Assembly: GCF_051842935.1 (NCBI RefSeq)
Contig: NZ_JBPXRR010000001.1
Location: 2,976,001-3,040,000, forward strand
DNA length: 64,000 nt
Direction: 5' to 3'
From: Pseudalkalibacillus sp051842935
GTDB taxonomy: Bacteria; Bacillota; Bacilli; Bacillales; Fictibacillaceae
Position numbers and translations under genes: made by a program. Of this stretch, positions 39,712 to 48,421 are shown piece by piece. The notes under the pieces were generated by a model. The model did no database searches, was not told the DNA's origin, and was given only the letters and a program-made list of their open reading frames with translations. How positions within the stretch are numbered: position 1 is the stretch's first letter; the number at the start of each line of letters is the position of its first letter.

Positions 39712-41748
39712 ATGAGACGTTTAATTCTACTTGCCGGAACGAGAGAAACGGAGAAAGCTTTAAAAAACCAATTAGCCTCCGTGTTCGGTGACCTTATACA
39801 TATCGAAAGCCATGCGAGCGATCATGGCATCCCCCACTATTTCGAGAATGAGCTTATCGTTCTCTCTTCTTCTTTGATTGAAAAAGAGGTCGAAAGTTAC
39901 ATCGACTTTTCATCCTGTACCGTGATTCGTTCGACCAGGACGATCAATTACGAATTCATTGACCGTATCTTCGAACTGAAGCGTGGAGAGAAAGTCCTTT
40001 ATGTGAACGATCTTTTGGAAACGTCGAAAGAGGCGATTACGAAGCTGAATAAGCTCGGGATCAATCACGTCGACTATATTCCCTATTCAAGTGAGAGTAC
40101 ACAAAAGCCGGATGGCGTACACATTGCCATTTCACCTGGTGAAACCCATCTGATTCCTTCGTGGATTGAAAAGCAGATCGATGTTGGTGTCCGACTCATC
40201 GATTTGAACACGATCATTAAAATCGCCAATCATTTTGAACTCTCAGAGGAATTGAGTATTGATATCACAGACCGGTACACGAAGAAAATCATCGAGCTCA
40301 GTCAAAAGCTCTCAGATACCCACATGCAAGCTCGAAGGCTGAACAAATTTTTGAACCGGGTTGTCGATGGTGTCAACGACGGAATTCTCGCCATTCAGGA
40401 AAATGGAGAAATCACCGTGTTCAATGAAGCGTTGGAACAAATGCTCGGCATGTCCGGCAGCTATGCCGAAGGGAAAAAGCTATCAAAGGTCTTCAAGAAT
40501 ATCGAGCTGACAAGATTTTTGCTCTCTGAAAAAGCCGAATCTCAAAGCTTTTTCACTCTACGGCAACGAGAAGTGATGGTCTATCGATTCCGGATGGAAC
40601 AGGAAGGCGTGATCGTCGCTACGTTCAAGGATATGGAAGAAACGTTGGAGATGGAAAAGGCGAGAAAACAAGAGCTACAGCGACGCGGTTATGTGGCGAA
40701 GTATACCTTCTCAAGCATTCTCGGCCAGAGTGCCATCATGGAAGACACGAAACGGATCGCCCGTAAACTCGCGAATAGTGAGTTGCCGATTTTGATCCAC
40801 GGTGAAACTGGTACCGGTAAGGAATTGTTCGCATCCGCTATCCATAATGAATCCTCCAGAAGGAAAAATCCATATCTCGCCATCAATTGTGGCGCCTTGC
40901 CGGAAGAGCTGCTTGAAAGCGAATTGTTCGGCTATGAAGAAGGTTCTTTTACAGGTGCGAAAAAAGGCGGTAAAAAAGGCGTCTTCGAGCAGGCGGATAG
41001 CGGTACGCTGTTTCTGGATGAAATCGGTGATATCAGTCTGAAGCTACAGGCGAGGCTATTGCGCGTTTTACAAGAGATGGAGGTCAGGCGGATCGGTGAT
41101 ACGAAAAACATATCCGTCGATGTACGGATCGTCACGGCTACGAACAAGAACTTGCCTGAACTTGTCGAGAAAGGATTGTTCCGGGAGGACCTTTACCACC
41201 GGATCAAAGTGTTGTCGCTCGAGCTGCCGAGCTTGCGGGAACGGACAGAGGATATCCCCTTATTGGCAGAATCCTTCATTCTGCAGGAAGCCGGTTATAA
41301 GAAATCATTCCATCCTGACGTGTTGGAGCGGCTCTTAAATGCGGAGTGGAAAGGAAATGTGCGAGAGTTGAAAAACACGATCCTCTATATGCTTGCGCTG
41401 AGTGAAGCGTCCGAGCTAAAGGTTGAAGATATGCCGAAAATGGATGGATACAGTCCTTCTCCAGTGCAAAAAGGAGTACCGAGCTCGCCATTCACGCCGA
41501 AAAATCGGAAAGAATACGGCGAACTGCTCCAAGCCATGAAGATATTGCATGAAAGGAACGAGAATGCGAGCCGCTTGAAGCTCGTCGATACGCTAAAAGA
41601 GACGGCTACCCCTTTGACCCCTCAACAAATCCGGACGAGGATGGAAGACTTGCAGCGGGTCGGGTTCGTGAAGATCCACCGCGGAAGAAAAGGATCCGAG
41701 CTGACAGATGCAGGTATGCAATGGTTAGCAAGCCATCGGTCAGAGTGA
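39712..41748 (+). CDS. Sigma-54-dependent transcriptional activator
   Basis: 678 aa. N-terminal sensor, about 200 residues, of PrpR/response-type fold; PAS domain about 212-310 (FLNRVVDGVNDGILAIQENGEITVFNEALEQMLGMS); AAA+ domain about 335-560 with Walker A GETGTGKELFA, the sigma-54 contact loop GSFTGA, Walker B GTLFLDEIGDI and the arginine finger region RLLRVLQEMEVRRIGD. The C-terminus is a winged helix (LTPQQIRTRMEDLQRVGFVKIHRGRKGSELTDAG) in place of the usual Fis helix-turn-helix. Divergent from yfcC-iadA, whose -24/-12 promoter and dyads lie in the shared 182-base gap; it surely controls them. AAAGGAGATG before ATG. Confidence 0.93.
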   Translation: MRRLILLAGTRETEKALKNQLASVFGDLIHIESHASDHGIPHYFENELIVLSSSLIEKEVESYIDFSSCTVIRSTRTINYEFIDRIFELKRGEKVLYVNDLLETSKEAITKLNKLGINHVDYIPYSSESTQKPDGVHIAISPGETHLIPSWIEKQIDVGVRLIDLNTIIKIANHFELSEELSIDITDRYTKKIIELSQKLSDTHMQARRLNKFLNRVVDGVNDGILAIQENGEITVFNEALEQMLGMSGSYAEGKKLSKVFKNIELTRFLLSEKAESQSFFTLRQREVMVYRFRMEQEGVIVATFKDMEETLEMEKARKQELQRRGYVAKYTFSSILGQSAIMEDTKRIARKLANSELPILIHGETGTGKELFASAIHNESSRRKNPYLAINCGALPEELLESELFGYEEGSFTGAKKGGKKGVFEQADSGTLFLDEIGDISLKLQARLLRVLQEMEVRRIGDTKNISVDVRIVTATNKNLPELVEKGLFREDLYHRIKVLSLELPSLRERTEDIPLLAESFILQEAGYKKSFHPDVLERLLNAEWKGNVRELKNTILYMLALSEASELKVEDMPKMDGYSPSPVQKGVPSSPFTPKNRKEYGELLQAMKILHERNENASRLKLVDTLKETATPLTPQQIRTRMEDLQRVGFVKIHRGRKGSELTDAGMQWLASHRSE

Positions 41749-41788
41749 GAGAGTGAGGCATTAAACGACTCGTATAAATAAGCACACA

Positions 41789-41822
41789 AAAAGCTGCCTG
41801 GAACCTTACCAGGCAGCTTTTC
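41789..41822. terminator. Bidirectional terminator between the activator and MOSC genes
   Basis: AAAGCTGCCTGG/CCAGGCAGCTTT stem flanked by A and T runs. Confidence 0.9.
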
Positions 41823-41824
41823 CT

Positions 41825-42526
41825 CTATTTGATCTCAATCGGGTCTCCGACTCGCACGGTTCCCGTCTTTTTCACTGTGGCATAGACGCCGAATACGTTT
41901 TTGTTCTCTTTCACGACCGTCTTCAATACAGTCGGATCCACTTCTTTCGTACCTGAATCGACATTGACGTAAGCGCATCTCTCACACGCTTTTTTCACAA
42001 ATAAGACAACATCATTCAGAACGAGCTCTTTCCCGATCCAAGATTCTTCCACGAACGGCGTGTCCCCTTCAACATCAACGATCAGATTAGGTCGGAATCG
42101 GAGCATGTCCAATGAGTCCCGGTCGGTCATTTCTTGGATTTTACGAAGCGAGGCTGTACTTGCTATGAGAAGCGGTTCTTCCCAATAGCTCGGTTCTTCG
42201 TTCTCAACATCCATTGATACGAGTGAAACAGGTCGATCAGCGCGGTCGGATATATGAGCTTCCGCCTCCTTCGACCTAAGGCTGCTCAGCTGAAGGGCCT
42301 CTTTCTGAATGTTCAGCGCGCCACCTTCACTTAACGTCACTTCATAGTCCAGCAAAAATGGATATTTCGGTATCGTCAGGTATTCGCCCGGTTTGTCTTG
42401 CATTTCCCATGCGAAAATATGATCACCAGCGGCTCCATGCTTATGTATTTCCAATGTGTCCATATATTCACCTTGCATTGATTTGACAGGATAACGAACG
42501 ACATGTTTGACAGTCGCCTTACTCAA
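41825..42526 (-). CDS. MOSC domain protein
   Basis: 233 aa. N-terminal MOSC_N beta barrel (VKHVVRYPVKSMQGEYMDTLEIHKHGAAGDHIFAWEM) and C-terminal MOSC domain with RFRPNLIVDVEGDTPFVEESWIGKEL and the conserved cysteine in CERCAYVNVDSGTKEVDPTVLKTV. MOSC proteins carry sulfur or act as molybdenum-cofactor-dependent amidoxime reductases (mARC); here the fit is to the YcbX/mARC-like group without a ferredoxin domain. I start at TTG 42526 (GGAGGGGA six bases before); an ATG at 42541 has its ribosome-binding site touching it. Confidence 0.88.
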   Translation of the reverse strand: MSKATVKHVVRYPVKSMQGEYMDTLEIHKHGAAGDHIFAWEMQDKPGEYLTIPKYPFLLDYEVTLSEGGALNIQKEALQLSSLRSKEAEAHISDRADRPVSLVSMDVENEEPSYWEEPLLIASTASLRKIQEMTDRDSLDMLRFRPNLIVDVEGDTPFVEESWIGKELVLNDVVLFVKKACERCAYVNVDSGTKEVDPTVLKTVVKENKNVFGVYATVKKTGTVRVGDPIEIK

Positions 42527-42603
42527 GTAAATCCCCTCCATTCCTTGATCACTCTCTTAATATATACCAATTCCGACATGCCAAACCCTTTTTTATACAG
42601 TAA

Positions 42604-42633
42604 AAAAAGGTGGATCCCTTGACCCACCTTTTT
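42604..42633 (-). terminator. Terminator of the YczE/YitT gene
   Basis: AAAAAGGTGG/CCACCTTTTT stem, T run on the minus strand. Confidence 0.85.
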
Positions 42634-42641
42634 AAAAAATA

Positions 42642-43253
42642 TCATGTTTGTAATCGTTGTTGAAACTTGTGGACTCGAGGTGCAAACAATTGGACAAGCG
42701 GTCCAATCGTAAAGGTCACGATCAGTGTCCCTAAGCCGATCGGTCCACTGAAAAGGAATGCTGCGACAAGTGCAGAGAGCTCTCCGATGGTCTTGGCCGT
42801 TCCCATACTCACACCTAGACGATCCTGAATGGCCAGCATAAGCTTGTCGATCGGAATGAGCGGGAAGTTCGCTTGCAGATAGACTGCAATCCCGAATGAA
42901 AGGACGATCACACCGACAACGAACACAACGATTTGCTCCCATAACCCATTGGCCTGGAACGTATCCAGTACAACCAGCAACCAGCCGTCAATGAAAAGAC
43001 CTGCTAGGAAAATCGTAATGACCGCCAGAAAGTCAGGTCGCGACTTCATCAAAATTGCGTTCAAAACAATAAGCACGATGCCGACGATGAAGACCCAGCT
43101 TCCAACCGTCAAACCAATCGTCTTCGAGAGCCCGACATTCAGGGCATCCCATGCGCCTGTGCCAAGTTCTGCTTTTATCGTCAAACTTACGCCGAATGAA
43201 ATGAGACTCAGCCCAAGTATAAAACTGATCAACCGTACGATGAATGATTTCAT
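42642..43253 (-). CDS. YczE/YitT family membrane protein
   Basis: 203 aa, five or six hydrophobic segments. Family pattern: SFILGLSLISFGVSLTIKAELGTGAWDALNVGLSKTIGLTVGSW at the start and IPIDKLMLAIQDRLGVSMGTAKTIGELSALVAAFLFSGPIGLGTL in the second half, the two related halves with 'G-G-WDAL' and 'P-DKLM' motifs. Function unknown. I start at 43253, eight bases after GGAGGAAG; the longer frame covers that site. Confidence 0.88.
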   Translation of the reverse strand: MKSFIVRLISFILGLSLISFGVSLTIKAELGTGAWDALNVGLSKTIGLTVGSWVFIVGIVLIVLNAILMKSRPDFLAVITIFLAGLFIDGWLLVVLDTFQANGLWEQIVVFVVGVIVLSFGIAVYLQANFPLIPIDKLMLAIQDRLGVSMGTAKTIGELSALVAAFLFSGPIGLGTLIVTFTIGPLVQLFAPRVHKFQQRLQT

Positions 43254-43321
43254 GTTGTTCTTCCTCCGTTGTTCAAAATTCATTTATCCATCATACCACG
43301 TTCTTTGCCCAGAGTGAATTG

Positions 43322-43831
43322 TCAGTATTTTGCATTTCTCAAACGAATCATCGAAAAGGCGAGTGAAGATGCGAGGACGTCTTCTTTTACCTTCCACAAA
43401 GAGGGCACCCACCTTAGCTCAACGCCTTCCATCAGCAGCCGGTGAATCAAACCGTCCAGTCTCCTCACGCTATCCGGTTTTACAGAGGACATTGAGGTGA
43501 AATATCCTGCATTTTCATCAAAGCATCGGAAAGTTTCACCTGAGAATGTGTACTCATAGAGAACCGCATCCTCCAGTTTTCCCAGCCAACCTTCTTCTAT
43601 GATAATGACCATTTTCGTATTCAACTTGAACCGATCGATATCTTGGGGTGTCGTCTTCTCATTTTCCCAAAAAGCGATACGGGGACAATCTCTTGGAAAA
43701 TAATAAAGCGGGCGATGATCTGCATCAATCGCCCACACCATAGGTGGTTCATCTGGAAAAGATGGAGATATCCTCGGTTTGAAGTCTTGGATATCCGGCT
43801 CTTCACTATAATGATAATAGCGCTTATTCAC
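43322..43831 (-). CDS. DUF6886-like conserved protein
   Basis: 169 aa, soluble. The opening YYHYSEEPDIQDFKPRISPSFPDEPPMVWAIDADHRPLYYFPRDCPRIAFW has the pattern of DUF6886 proteins of bacilli. A central EYTFSGETFRCFDENAGYFTSM and a C-terminal helix-rich part follow. Function unknown. GTG start overlaps the stop of the histidine phosphatase gene (GTGA), so the two are translationally coupled. Confidence 0.75.
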   Translation of the reverse strand: MNKRYYHYSEEPDIQDFKPRISPSFPDEPPMVWAIDADHRPLYYFPRDCPRIAFWENEKTTPQDIDRFKLNTKMVIIIEEGWLGKLEDAVLYEYTFSGETFRCFDENAGYFTSMSSVKPDSVRRLDGLIHRLLMEGVELRWVPSLWKVKEDVLASSLAFSMIRLRNAKY

Positions 43832-44421
43832 GCCTCTTTTTCACCGATTTCGGAAAGGTGCGTGGAGCAATTCAAAAGCTTCATTTCACACTGGTCTTCA
43901 AGGAATTCGACAATGGAGATGGATGTGTTATCCAATCGACAATGTTCAAATTGATCACCAAGCAAAAGCTTGAACAAGTCGTTCAAAAATGCACCATGAC
44001 TTACGACGATGACCTTTTGACCTTCATGGCGGTTTCGTATTTCATCCATGAAGCTTTGAGCCCGCTTATAAACCTCTTCTGTTTTTTCAATATTCAAGTT
44101 CAGATCCTTCCAATTCGGTCCCCAACGCTCTACACGCTCATCTTCCAGCGTTCCCTCAATGTCGCCGAATGAGACTTCCCGAAGCCGTTCATCTCCTGTG
44201 ACTTCTAGTTGAAGGACTTTACCAAGCTCTTCAGCAGTCGTTTTTGCCCGGCTCAAATCGCTCGTATAAATCGCATCCCATTTTTCTCCTTCAAATCTGC
44301 GTCCAACCGCTTTCGCTTGAAGGATGCCTTCCTCATTCAGTGGAATGTTCGACTGCCCCTGTGCTCTTCTCTCCAAGTTCCAGTTCGTCACGCCGTGTCT
44401 AATAAAAGCAATGGTTGTCAT
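43828..44421 (-). CDS. Histidine phosphatase family protein
   Basis: 197 aa, phosphoglycerate-mutase-like phosphatase. Catalytic RHG at residues 8-10 (IAFIRHGVTNWN), second-site arginine in SDLSRAKTTAEEL near 60, acid/base Glu in LREVSFGDIEG near 84, and the second histidine in VIVVSHGAFLNDL near 143. Substrate unknown; small phosphomonoesters in related enzymes. First gene of a two-gene unit; a 14-bp palindrome lies 40-53 bases upstream. Confidence 0.92.
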   Translation of the reverse strand: MTTIAFIRHGVTNWNLERRAQGQSNIPLNEEGILQAKAVGRRFEGEKWDAIYTSDLSRAKTTAEELGKVLQLEVTGDERLREVSFGDIEGTLEDERVERWGPNWKDLNLNIEKTEEVYKRAQSFMDEIRNRHEGQKVIVVSHGAFLNDLFKLLLGDQFEHCRLDNTSISIVEFLEDQCEMKLLNCSTHLSEIGEKEA

Positions 44422-44460
44422 ACCTTTCTTCCCTCCTATAAAAATGCCAGACTACCAATA

Positions 44461-44474
44461 TTCCATATATGGAA
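44461..44474. promoter_or_regulatory. Palindrome TTCCATATATGGAA upstream of the histidine phosphatase gene
   Basis: Perfect 14-bp dyad in the promoter-distance region, not part of a terminator; possible operator. Confidence 0.4.
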
Positions 44475-44500
44475 GTGGACTCCTGCAATCTTTTGAACAA

Positions 44501-44530
44501 AAAAGAAAAAACTGCAGCACTTTGCAGTTT
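44501..44530 (-). terminator. Terminator of the diguanylate cyclase gene
   Basis: AAACTGCA/TGCAGTTT stem with CTTTTTT-type tail on the minus strand. Confidence 0.82.
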
Positions 44531-44538
44531 CCTCTGTA

Positions 44539-45612
44539 TCATCCTGTAATCACCTGGTTTTTACCGTTTCGTTTGGCATCGTACAATAACGAATCGGCTT
44601 TTTCAAAAAAGGCGTCTTTTCCAGTGTGCGCTTCGTACTCCTGTAGGCCTACGCTCACCGTAACACTTTGTCCTTCCAGAACGCGGAAGGAGATGCTTTC
44701 AATTTTTCTACGGATGTCTTCCACTAAATGAGCCGTCTTTTTCATCGGCTTACCGACAAACAAAACGATGAACTCTTCCCCGCCATAACGGGCCGCAAAG
44801 TCATCTGGTGTGATTTCACTTTTGATCAGCTTAGAAATCTGTTTCAGCACCTCATCACCTGCACGGTGACCATATGTATCATTCACTTGCTTGAAATTAT
44901 CCAGATCGAAAATCGCCATTTGGATCGAGAAGTGATATTGAGCATGATGAGCGAGCAGTTCATCCAGGAATTGATGAAACGAAATCTGGTTGTACATCCC
45001 CGTCAATGAGTCTGTTTTCGTCAATTTCTCCATCAAGGTATTTTTGACGAGCAAATCTTGCTGGTTCTCGATTGACTGGCGATAATGCCCTGCCAGTTCA
45101 AGCCCTCTTTCCATGATTCCAATGACCGCAATGGCTGCTATGACCAGCATCGCTATCATCGTAAAATGATCGGTGATGGTCACCCCAGTCCTTAGAATCG
45201 GCTGCATCATCGTGAGAAAACTGTAACTGACAATCGTCGCGACAGACGTCATGATGATGGTGTTCCTTTTGAAATACGCTCCAGAAACAAGTATCGGCAA
45301 GAACAGGGCAGAACGAAGAATGATGATATCTGGACGGCTGTAAATGAAATTGAGCGCTAAAGCGAGCCCTGCCAGTATAACGATCAAATCGACATTCCAA
45401 CTCAATTTCCTTACACACCATTCTGTCGATAAGACGACCAGGACTCCTATACCGCTCGGAATGAGCACAAAGTCTATAAAGTATTCCGTAAATGGCAGTT
45501 CAGAAAAATTACTGTTGACTAGCTTGATGAGAATCGCTAATCCAATCACAATCCAATAGACGCTTAAAATTTTTCGATTCAACTTTCGAGTATCAAGCCC
45601 TAACTGCCCCAT
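44539..45612 (-). CDS. Membrane diguanylate cyclase (GGDEF)
   Basis: 357 aa. Six hydrophobic segments (residues about 18-170) form a membrane sensor, then a short coiled coil (QSIENQQDLLVKNTLMEKLTKTDSLTGMYN) and a GGDEF domain with an intact active site, RYGGEEF, near residue 285. FDLDNFKQVNDTYGHRAGDEVL holds the metal-binding Asp and the base-binding region. Makes cyclic di-GMP from two GTP. There is no RxxD inhibitory site five residues before GGEEF (sequence TPDDFAA), so product inhibition through the I-site is not expected. Monocistronic. Confidence 0.93.
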   Translation of the reverse strand: MGQLGLDTRKLNRKILSVYWIVIGLAILIKLVNSNFSELPFTEYFIDFVLIPSGIGVLVVLSTEWCVRKLSWNVDLIVILAGLALALNFIYSRPDIIILRSALFLPILVSGAYFKRNTIIMTSVATIVSYSFLTMMQPILRTGVTITDHFTMIAMLVIAAIAVIGIMERGLELAGHYRQSIENQQDLLVKNTLMEKLTKTDSLTGMYNQISFHQFLDELLAHHAQYHFSIQMAIFDLDNFKQVNDTYGHRAGDEVLKQISKLIKSEITPDDFAARYGGEEFIVLFVGKPMKKTAHLVEDIRRKIESISFRVLEGQSVTVSVGLQEYEAHTGKDAFFEKADSLLYDAKRNGKNQVITG

Positions 45613-45627
45613 TGCGCACCCCGCCTG

Positions 45628-46167
45628 TTAATAATATGGAGAAATCAAGATGTACACCAACACTCCTGTCAGGCTGACATAAAGCCATAAAGGCATGGTC
45701 CACCTTGCAATCTTCCGGTGCTTTTCTACCTGCATCGTCAACCCTCTCACAAGGGATAACAAAGCAAGCGGAACGATGACTGCCGCAAGAATGATATGGG
45801 TAATCAAAATGAAATAATAAATGTACTTCAGCGGACCTTCTCCCCCATAGGTAGTGGATTCCGCTAGATAATGATAGGAAACATAAGACACCAAGAACAA
45901 TGCGGTCGTCGTAAATGCCGCAAAGATAAAGCGACGATGAAGTTTAATGTTTTTCCGTAGCACAAACCATAATGCTGCAAGCAAAAAGACGAATGTAAAG
46001 CTGTTGAAAATCGCATTCAACAATGGAAGGATCTTAATATCGAATCCTGTTTCGCCCTGATATTCTGGTAAAAAGAACAAGACGACCACAAGTGCATTAA
46101 TGACAATGGATAAAATGACAACAACGCCAGTGTAACTCTTCTGTTGTTTCGGTTGATTTTGATTCAT
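45628..46167 (-). CDS. DUF420 membrane protein (YozB-like)
   Basis: 179 aa, five transmembrane segments. DUF420 block: ILPLLNAIFNSFTFVFLLAALWFVLRKNIKLHRRFIFAAFTTTALFLVSYVSYH, with the conserved N, H and Y residues, and YIYYFILITHIILAAVIVPLALLSL. In bacilli DUF420 proteins are linked with cytochrome oxidase assembly (CtaM/YozB group; family knowledge). Stands alone here, 15 bases upstream of the diguanylate cyclase start, so it may be co-transcribed with it. Confidence 0.88.
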   Translation of the reverse strand: MNQNQPKQQKSYTGVVVILSIVINALVVVLFFLPEYQGETGFDIKILPLLNAIFNSFTFVFLLAALWFVLRKNIKLHRRFIFAAFTTTALFLVSYVSYHYLAESTTYGGEGPLKYIYYFILITHIILAAVIVPLALLSLVRGLTMQVEKHRKIARWTMPLWLYVSLTGVLVYILISPYY

Positions 46168-46347
46168 CGTTTCTCTCCTATATCGATAGTCCTGTCATAA
46201 GAATATCGGATGTCACCCTTGGACAGCAACTATGAGAAGATGAATCCACATAACGTTCACATTACGTTCCCAAAAAAGACTCTAAAACTATGTACCCATT
46301 TCTGATTCTTTATAACCATAGAAAATCCTGCTCATATAAGTAAATTG

Positions 46348-46373
46348 GCCCGAAGAATCCTTCGAGCTTTTTT
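46348..46373. terminator. Hairpin with T run near the end of the ArAE gene
   Basis: GCCCGAAG/CTTCGAGC stem followed by TTTTTT on the plus strand. No plus-strand gene ends here; on the minus strand, where the ArAE gene ends, the tail is weaker (CCAATTT). Confidence 0.5.
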
Positions 46374-46380
46374 GACAGAA

Positions 46381-47409
46381 TTAGTGTGCCTTTTCTTTTG
46401 TACATATCCTTTCCAAGTCTTCCAATACATCTTCCAAAGCCAACAATTCATAGATGATGGCAATCCGAACAGATAAGTGTTTTCTTGTCGACTTATGTTC
46501 TGTCTGGATCCGTCGTTCTCTTTCTGAGATGAACAACTCGTCCAACTCTTCAATCAGTGCGTTGTGTTCATCTGGAATTCGATGAGAAGGATCTCTCAGA
46601 ATCGACCCAATGGAATCGACTGCTTTCATGATCGTAGTGACTTTTTCCTCACTCAGCTTCGCTTCCTCAATGTTCAAGTAAACGAGATTGGCAAAATGAT
46701 AGAGGATCTTCTGATAGTACTCGAGCTTCTTCATGAGAATTCCGAATTCCCGAATATCCCTCAAGTTATGACGTCTGTATTTCCACTCTTCCCTCTGATA
46801 CTGAGCAAGTGAAAAGGTGCGTTCCATATCTTTGCTTATCTTGCGGTATTCCGATTGAAGCTCACGTGGAGTACCTCCTTTTACAAACCGGTTCAATAGC
46901 ATCCCAGAACGGTCGTAGAGTTCATCCACTTGCGTGCGGACCATTTCATGATAATGAGGTGGCAGGATCAGATAGTTGATGGCTGTTGAGACGACCAGGC
47001 CGATAAGGGTAGTGTAAAGGCGTACGACGAAAGAAGAGAAATACTGATCTTCCGTTTCAGCGATCATCGCAACAGCGGTCAAGGTGGCGACGAGCATACC
47101 CGCATCCAGTCTCAGCTTATGACAGGCTAGAAGGGTAAGTGTGGCAGCTAACGCATATGTAAGAGACGATGGTCCGAGAAAATACTCAAAAACCATCGCA
47201 AAAGCCGCTCCAATCATCGCAGCAGGGAAGCGGATCATTCCCTTTTTGATGGAATCTGAAGCGGTCGGCTCGACGGTTACGATTGCGGTAATGACGGCAA
47301 AGAGGACAGGGAGATGGAAAAGGTTACAGATCAAGGCGGTCACGAAGGCTGCAAGTCCTGTCTTGATTACACGTCCTCCAACCCATTTTTTAATGTCGCT
47401 CATTTTCAT
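46381..47409 (-). CDS. Aromatic acid exporter family (ArAE_1, YqjA-like)
   Basis: 342 aa. N-terminal membrane part with about six segments (IKTGLAAFVTALICNLFHLPVLFAVITAIVTVEPTASDSIKKGMIRF ... LYTTLIGLVVSTAINYLILPPHY), the ArAE_1 pattern, and a C-terminal cytoplasmic helical domain of about 180 residues rich in Glu/Lys/Arg. Members of the group export aromatic carboxylic acids or act on membrane stress; function here is inferred only. I start at 47409 behind AGGGTGATC; eight upstream codons lack a ribosome-binding site. Confidence 0.88.
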   Translation of the reverse strand: MKMSDIKKWVGGRVIKTGLAAFVTALICNLFHLPVLFAVITAIVTVEPTASDSIKKGMIRFPAAMIGAAFAMVFEYFLGPSSLTYALAATLTLLACHKLRLDAGMLVATLTAVAMIAETEDQYFSSFVVRLYTTLIGLVVSTAINYLILPPHYHEMVRTQVDELYDRSGMLLNRFVKGGTPRELQSEYRKISKDMERTFSLAQYQREEWKYRRHNLRDIREFGILMKKLEYYQKILYHFANLVYLNIEEAKLSEEKVTTIMKAVDSIGSILRDPSHRIPDEHNALIEELDELFISERERRIQTEHKSTRKHLSVRIAIIYELLALEDVLEDLERICTKEKAH

Positions 47410-47476
47410 ACAGATCACCCTGGCACCAATCATTTCCTTTTATTGTAACAATCGGCACTGGGGAATGCTACTTGCC

Positions 47477-48250
47477 CTACTTCCGTTCTTGAACCTTACG
47501 TACAGTTCGCGTCACCATTTTACGCGGCAAGAATCGAATCATGAACGCAAGAAGCTTGTTTTGAGACCCAGGAATGATCAACGTCTTTCCAGCCATGAAC
47601 TCTTTGTAAGCAATATCTGCGACTTGATCGACGCTCATGACTCCACCTTCAAGCAACTTGGATTCCTCCATGCTTGCTCGTTGCTGGAATCCTGTATCTG
47701 TCGGACCAGGACATAAGATCGATACAGAGACACCCGTACCTTTCAATTCGTTTTCTAACGCTTCTGAAAATGAAAGAACATAGGCTTTGGTAGCATAATA
47801 GACTGCCATAAGAGGCCCAGGCTGAAAGGCAGCTGTAGAGGCGACATTCAGGATCTTCCCTGACTTGCGTTCCATCATTGATGGAACAAGTCGTTTGGTC
47901 AATTCGGTCAATGCCATCATATTGACCATCATCATTTCCTTCTCTTCTTCCCATTGCGTTTCAAAGAATTCCCCGTATAATCCGAAACCTGCGTTATTGA
48001 CGAGGATATCGACGCTGATGTTGCGGTTTGAAAGTTCTTCAAGCAATCGATCAACCGCGCCTGTGGCACCAAGGTCCGCTATAATCACTTCCGTTTGGAT
48101 GTTGAAGCGGTCTTTCAAATTACCGGCAAGCTTCTCTAGCTTGTCTTTCGATCGTGCAACAAGCACGAGGTTGTGTCCATCCTTCGCAAAATGGTGAGCC
48201 AATTTCAGACCGATTCCACCTGAAGCTCCTGTGATCAACGCTGTTTTCAT
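47477..48250 (-). CDS. Short-chain dehydrogenase/reductase
   Basis: 257 aa, classical SDR. NAD(P)-binding TGASGGIGLKLA at the N-terminus, NNAGFGLYGEF, catalytic serine in VASTAAF, and the Y-x-x-x-K pair YYATKAY near residue 155; CPGPTDTGF follows. The arginine after the first strand (ARSKDKL) suggests NADPH. Substrate unknown (YqjQ-like group, oxoacyl or ketone reductases). I favour the second of two nearby ATGs, since GGGTGA touches the first. Confidence 0.9.
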   Translation of the reverse strand: MKTALITGASGGIGLKLAHHFAKDGHNLVLVARSKDKLEKLAGNLKDRFNIQTEVIIADLGATGAVDRLLEELSNRNISVDILVNNAGFGLYGEFFETQWEEEKEMMMVNMMALTELTKRLVPSMMERKSGKILNVASTAAFQPGPLMAVYYATKAYVLSFSEALENELKGTGVSVSILCPGPTDTGFQQRASMEESKLLEGGVMSVDQVADIAYKEFMAGKTLIIPGSQNKLLAFMIRFLPRKMVTRTVRKVQERK

Positions 48251-48421
48251 ATTCATTCACCCTTTTTAGGTTTATTCGTTTAATTGTTTAAACATATAAT
48301 AAATTATACGTGTTCATCCGTCAACTTATTTTGCTTAAAATTGGTGCATTTAGGAGTTCCAAAGCGTCCTAAATTATGACAGAATAGAAGAAGTAATTGC
48401 TTTTAAGGGTGTGGGATTTCG

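Noticed and set aside
42526..42541. ATG at 42541 as start of the MOSC gene
   Set aside because: Its Shine-Dalgarno sequence would touch the start codon, while the TTG at 42526 has GGAGGGGA at normal distance.
42523..42942. 139-residue minus-strand frame
   Set aside because: Out-of-frame shadow of the YczE/YitT gene that runs through its terminator.
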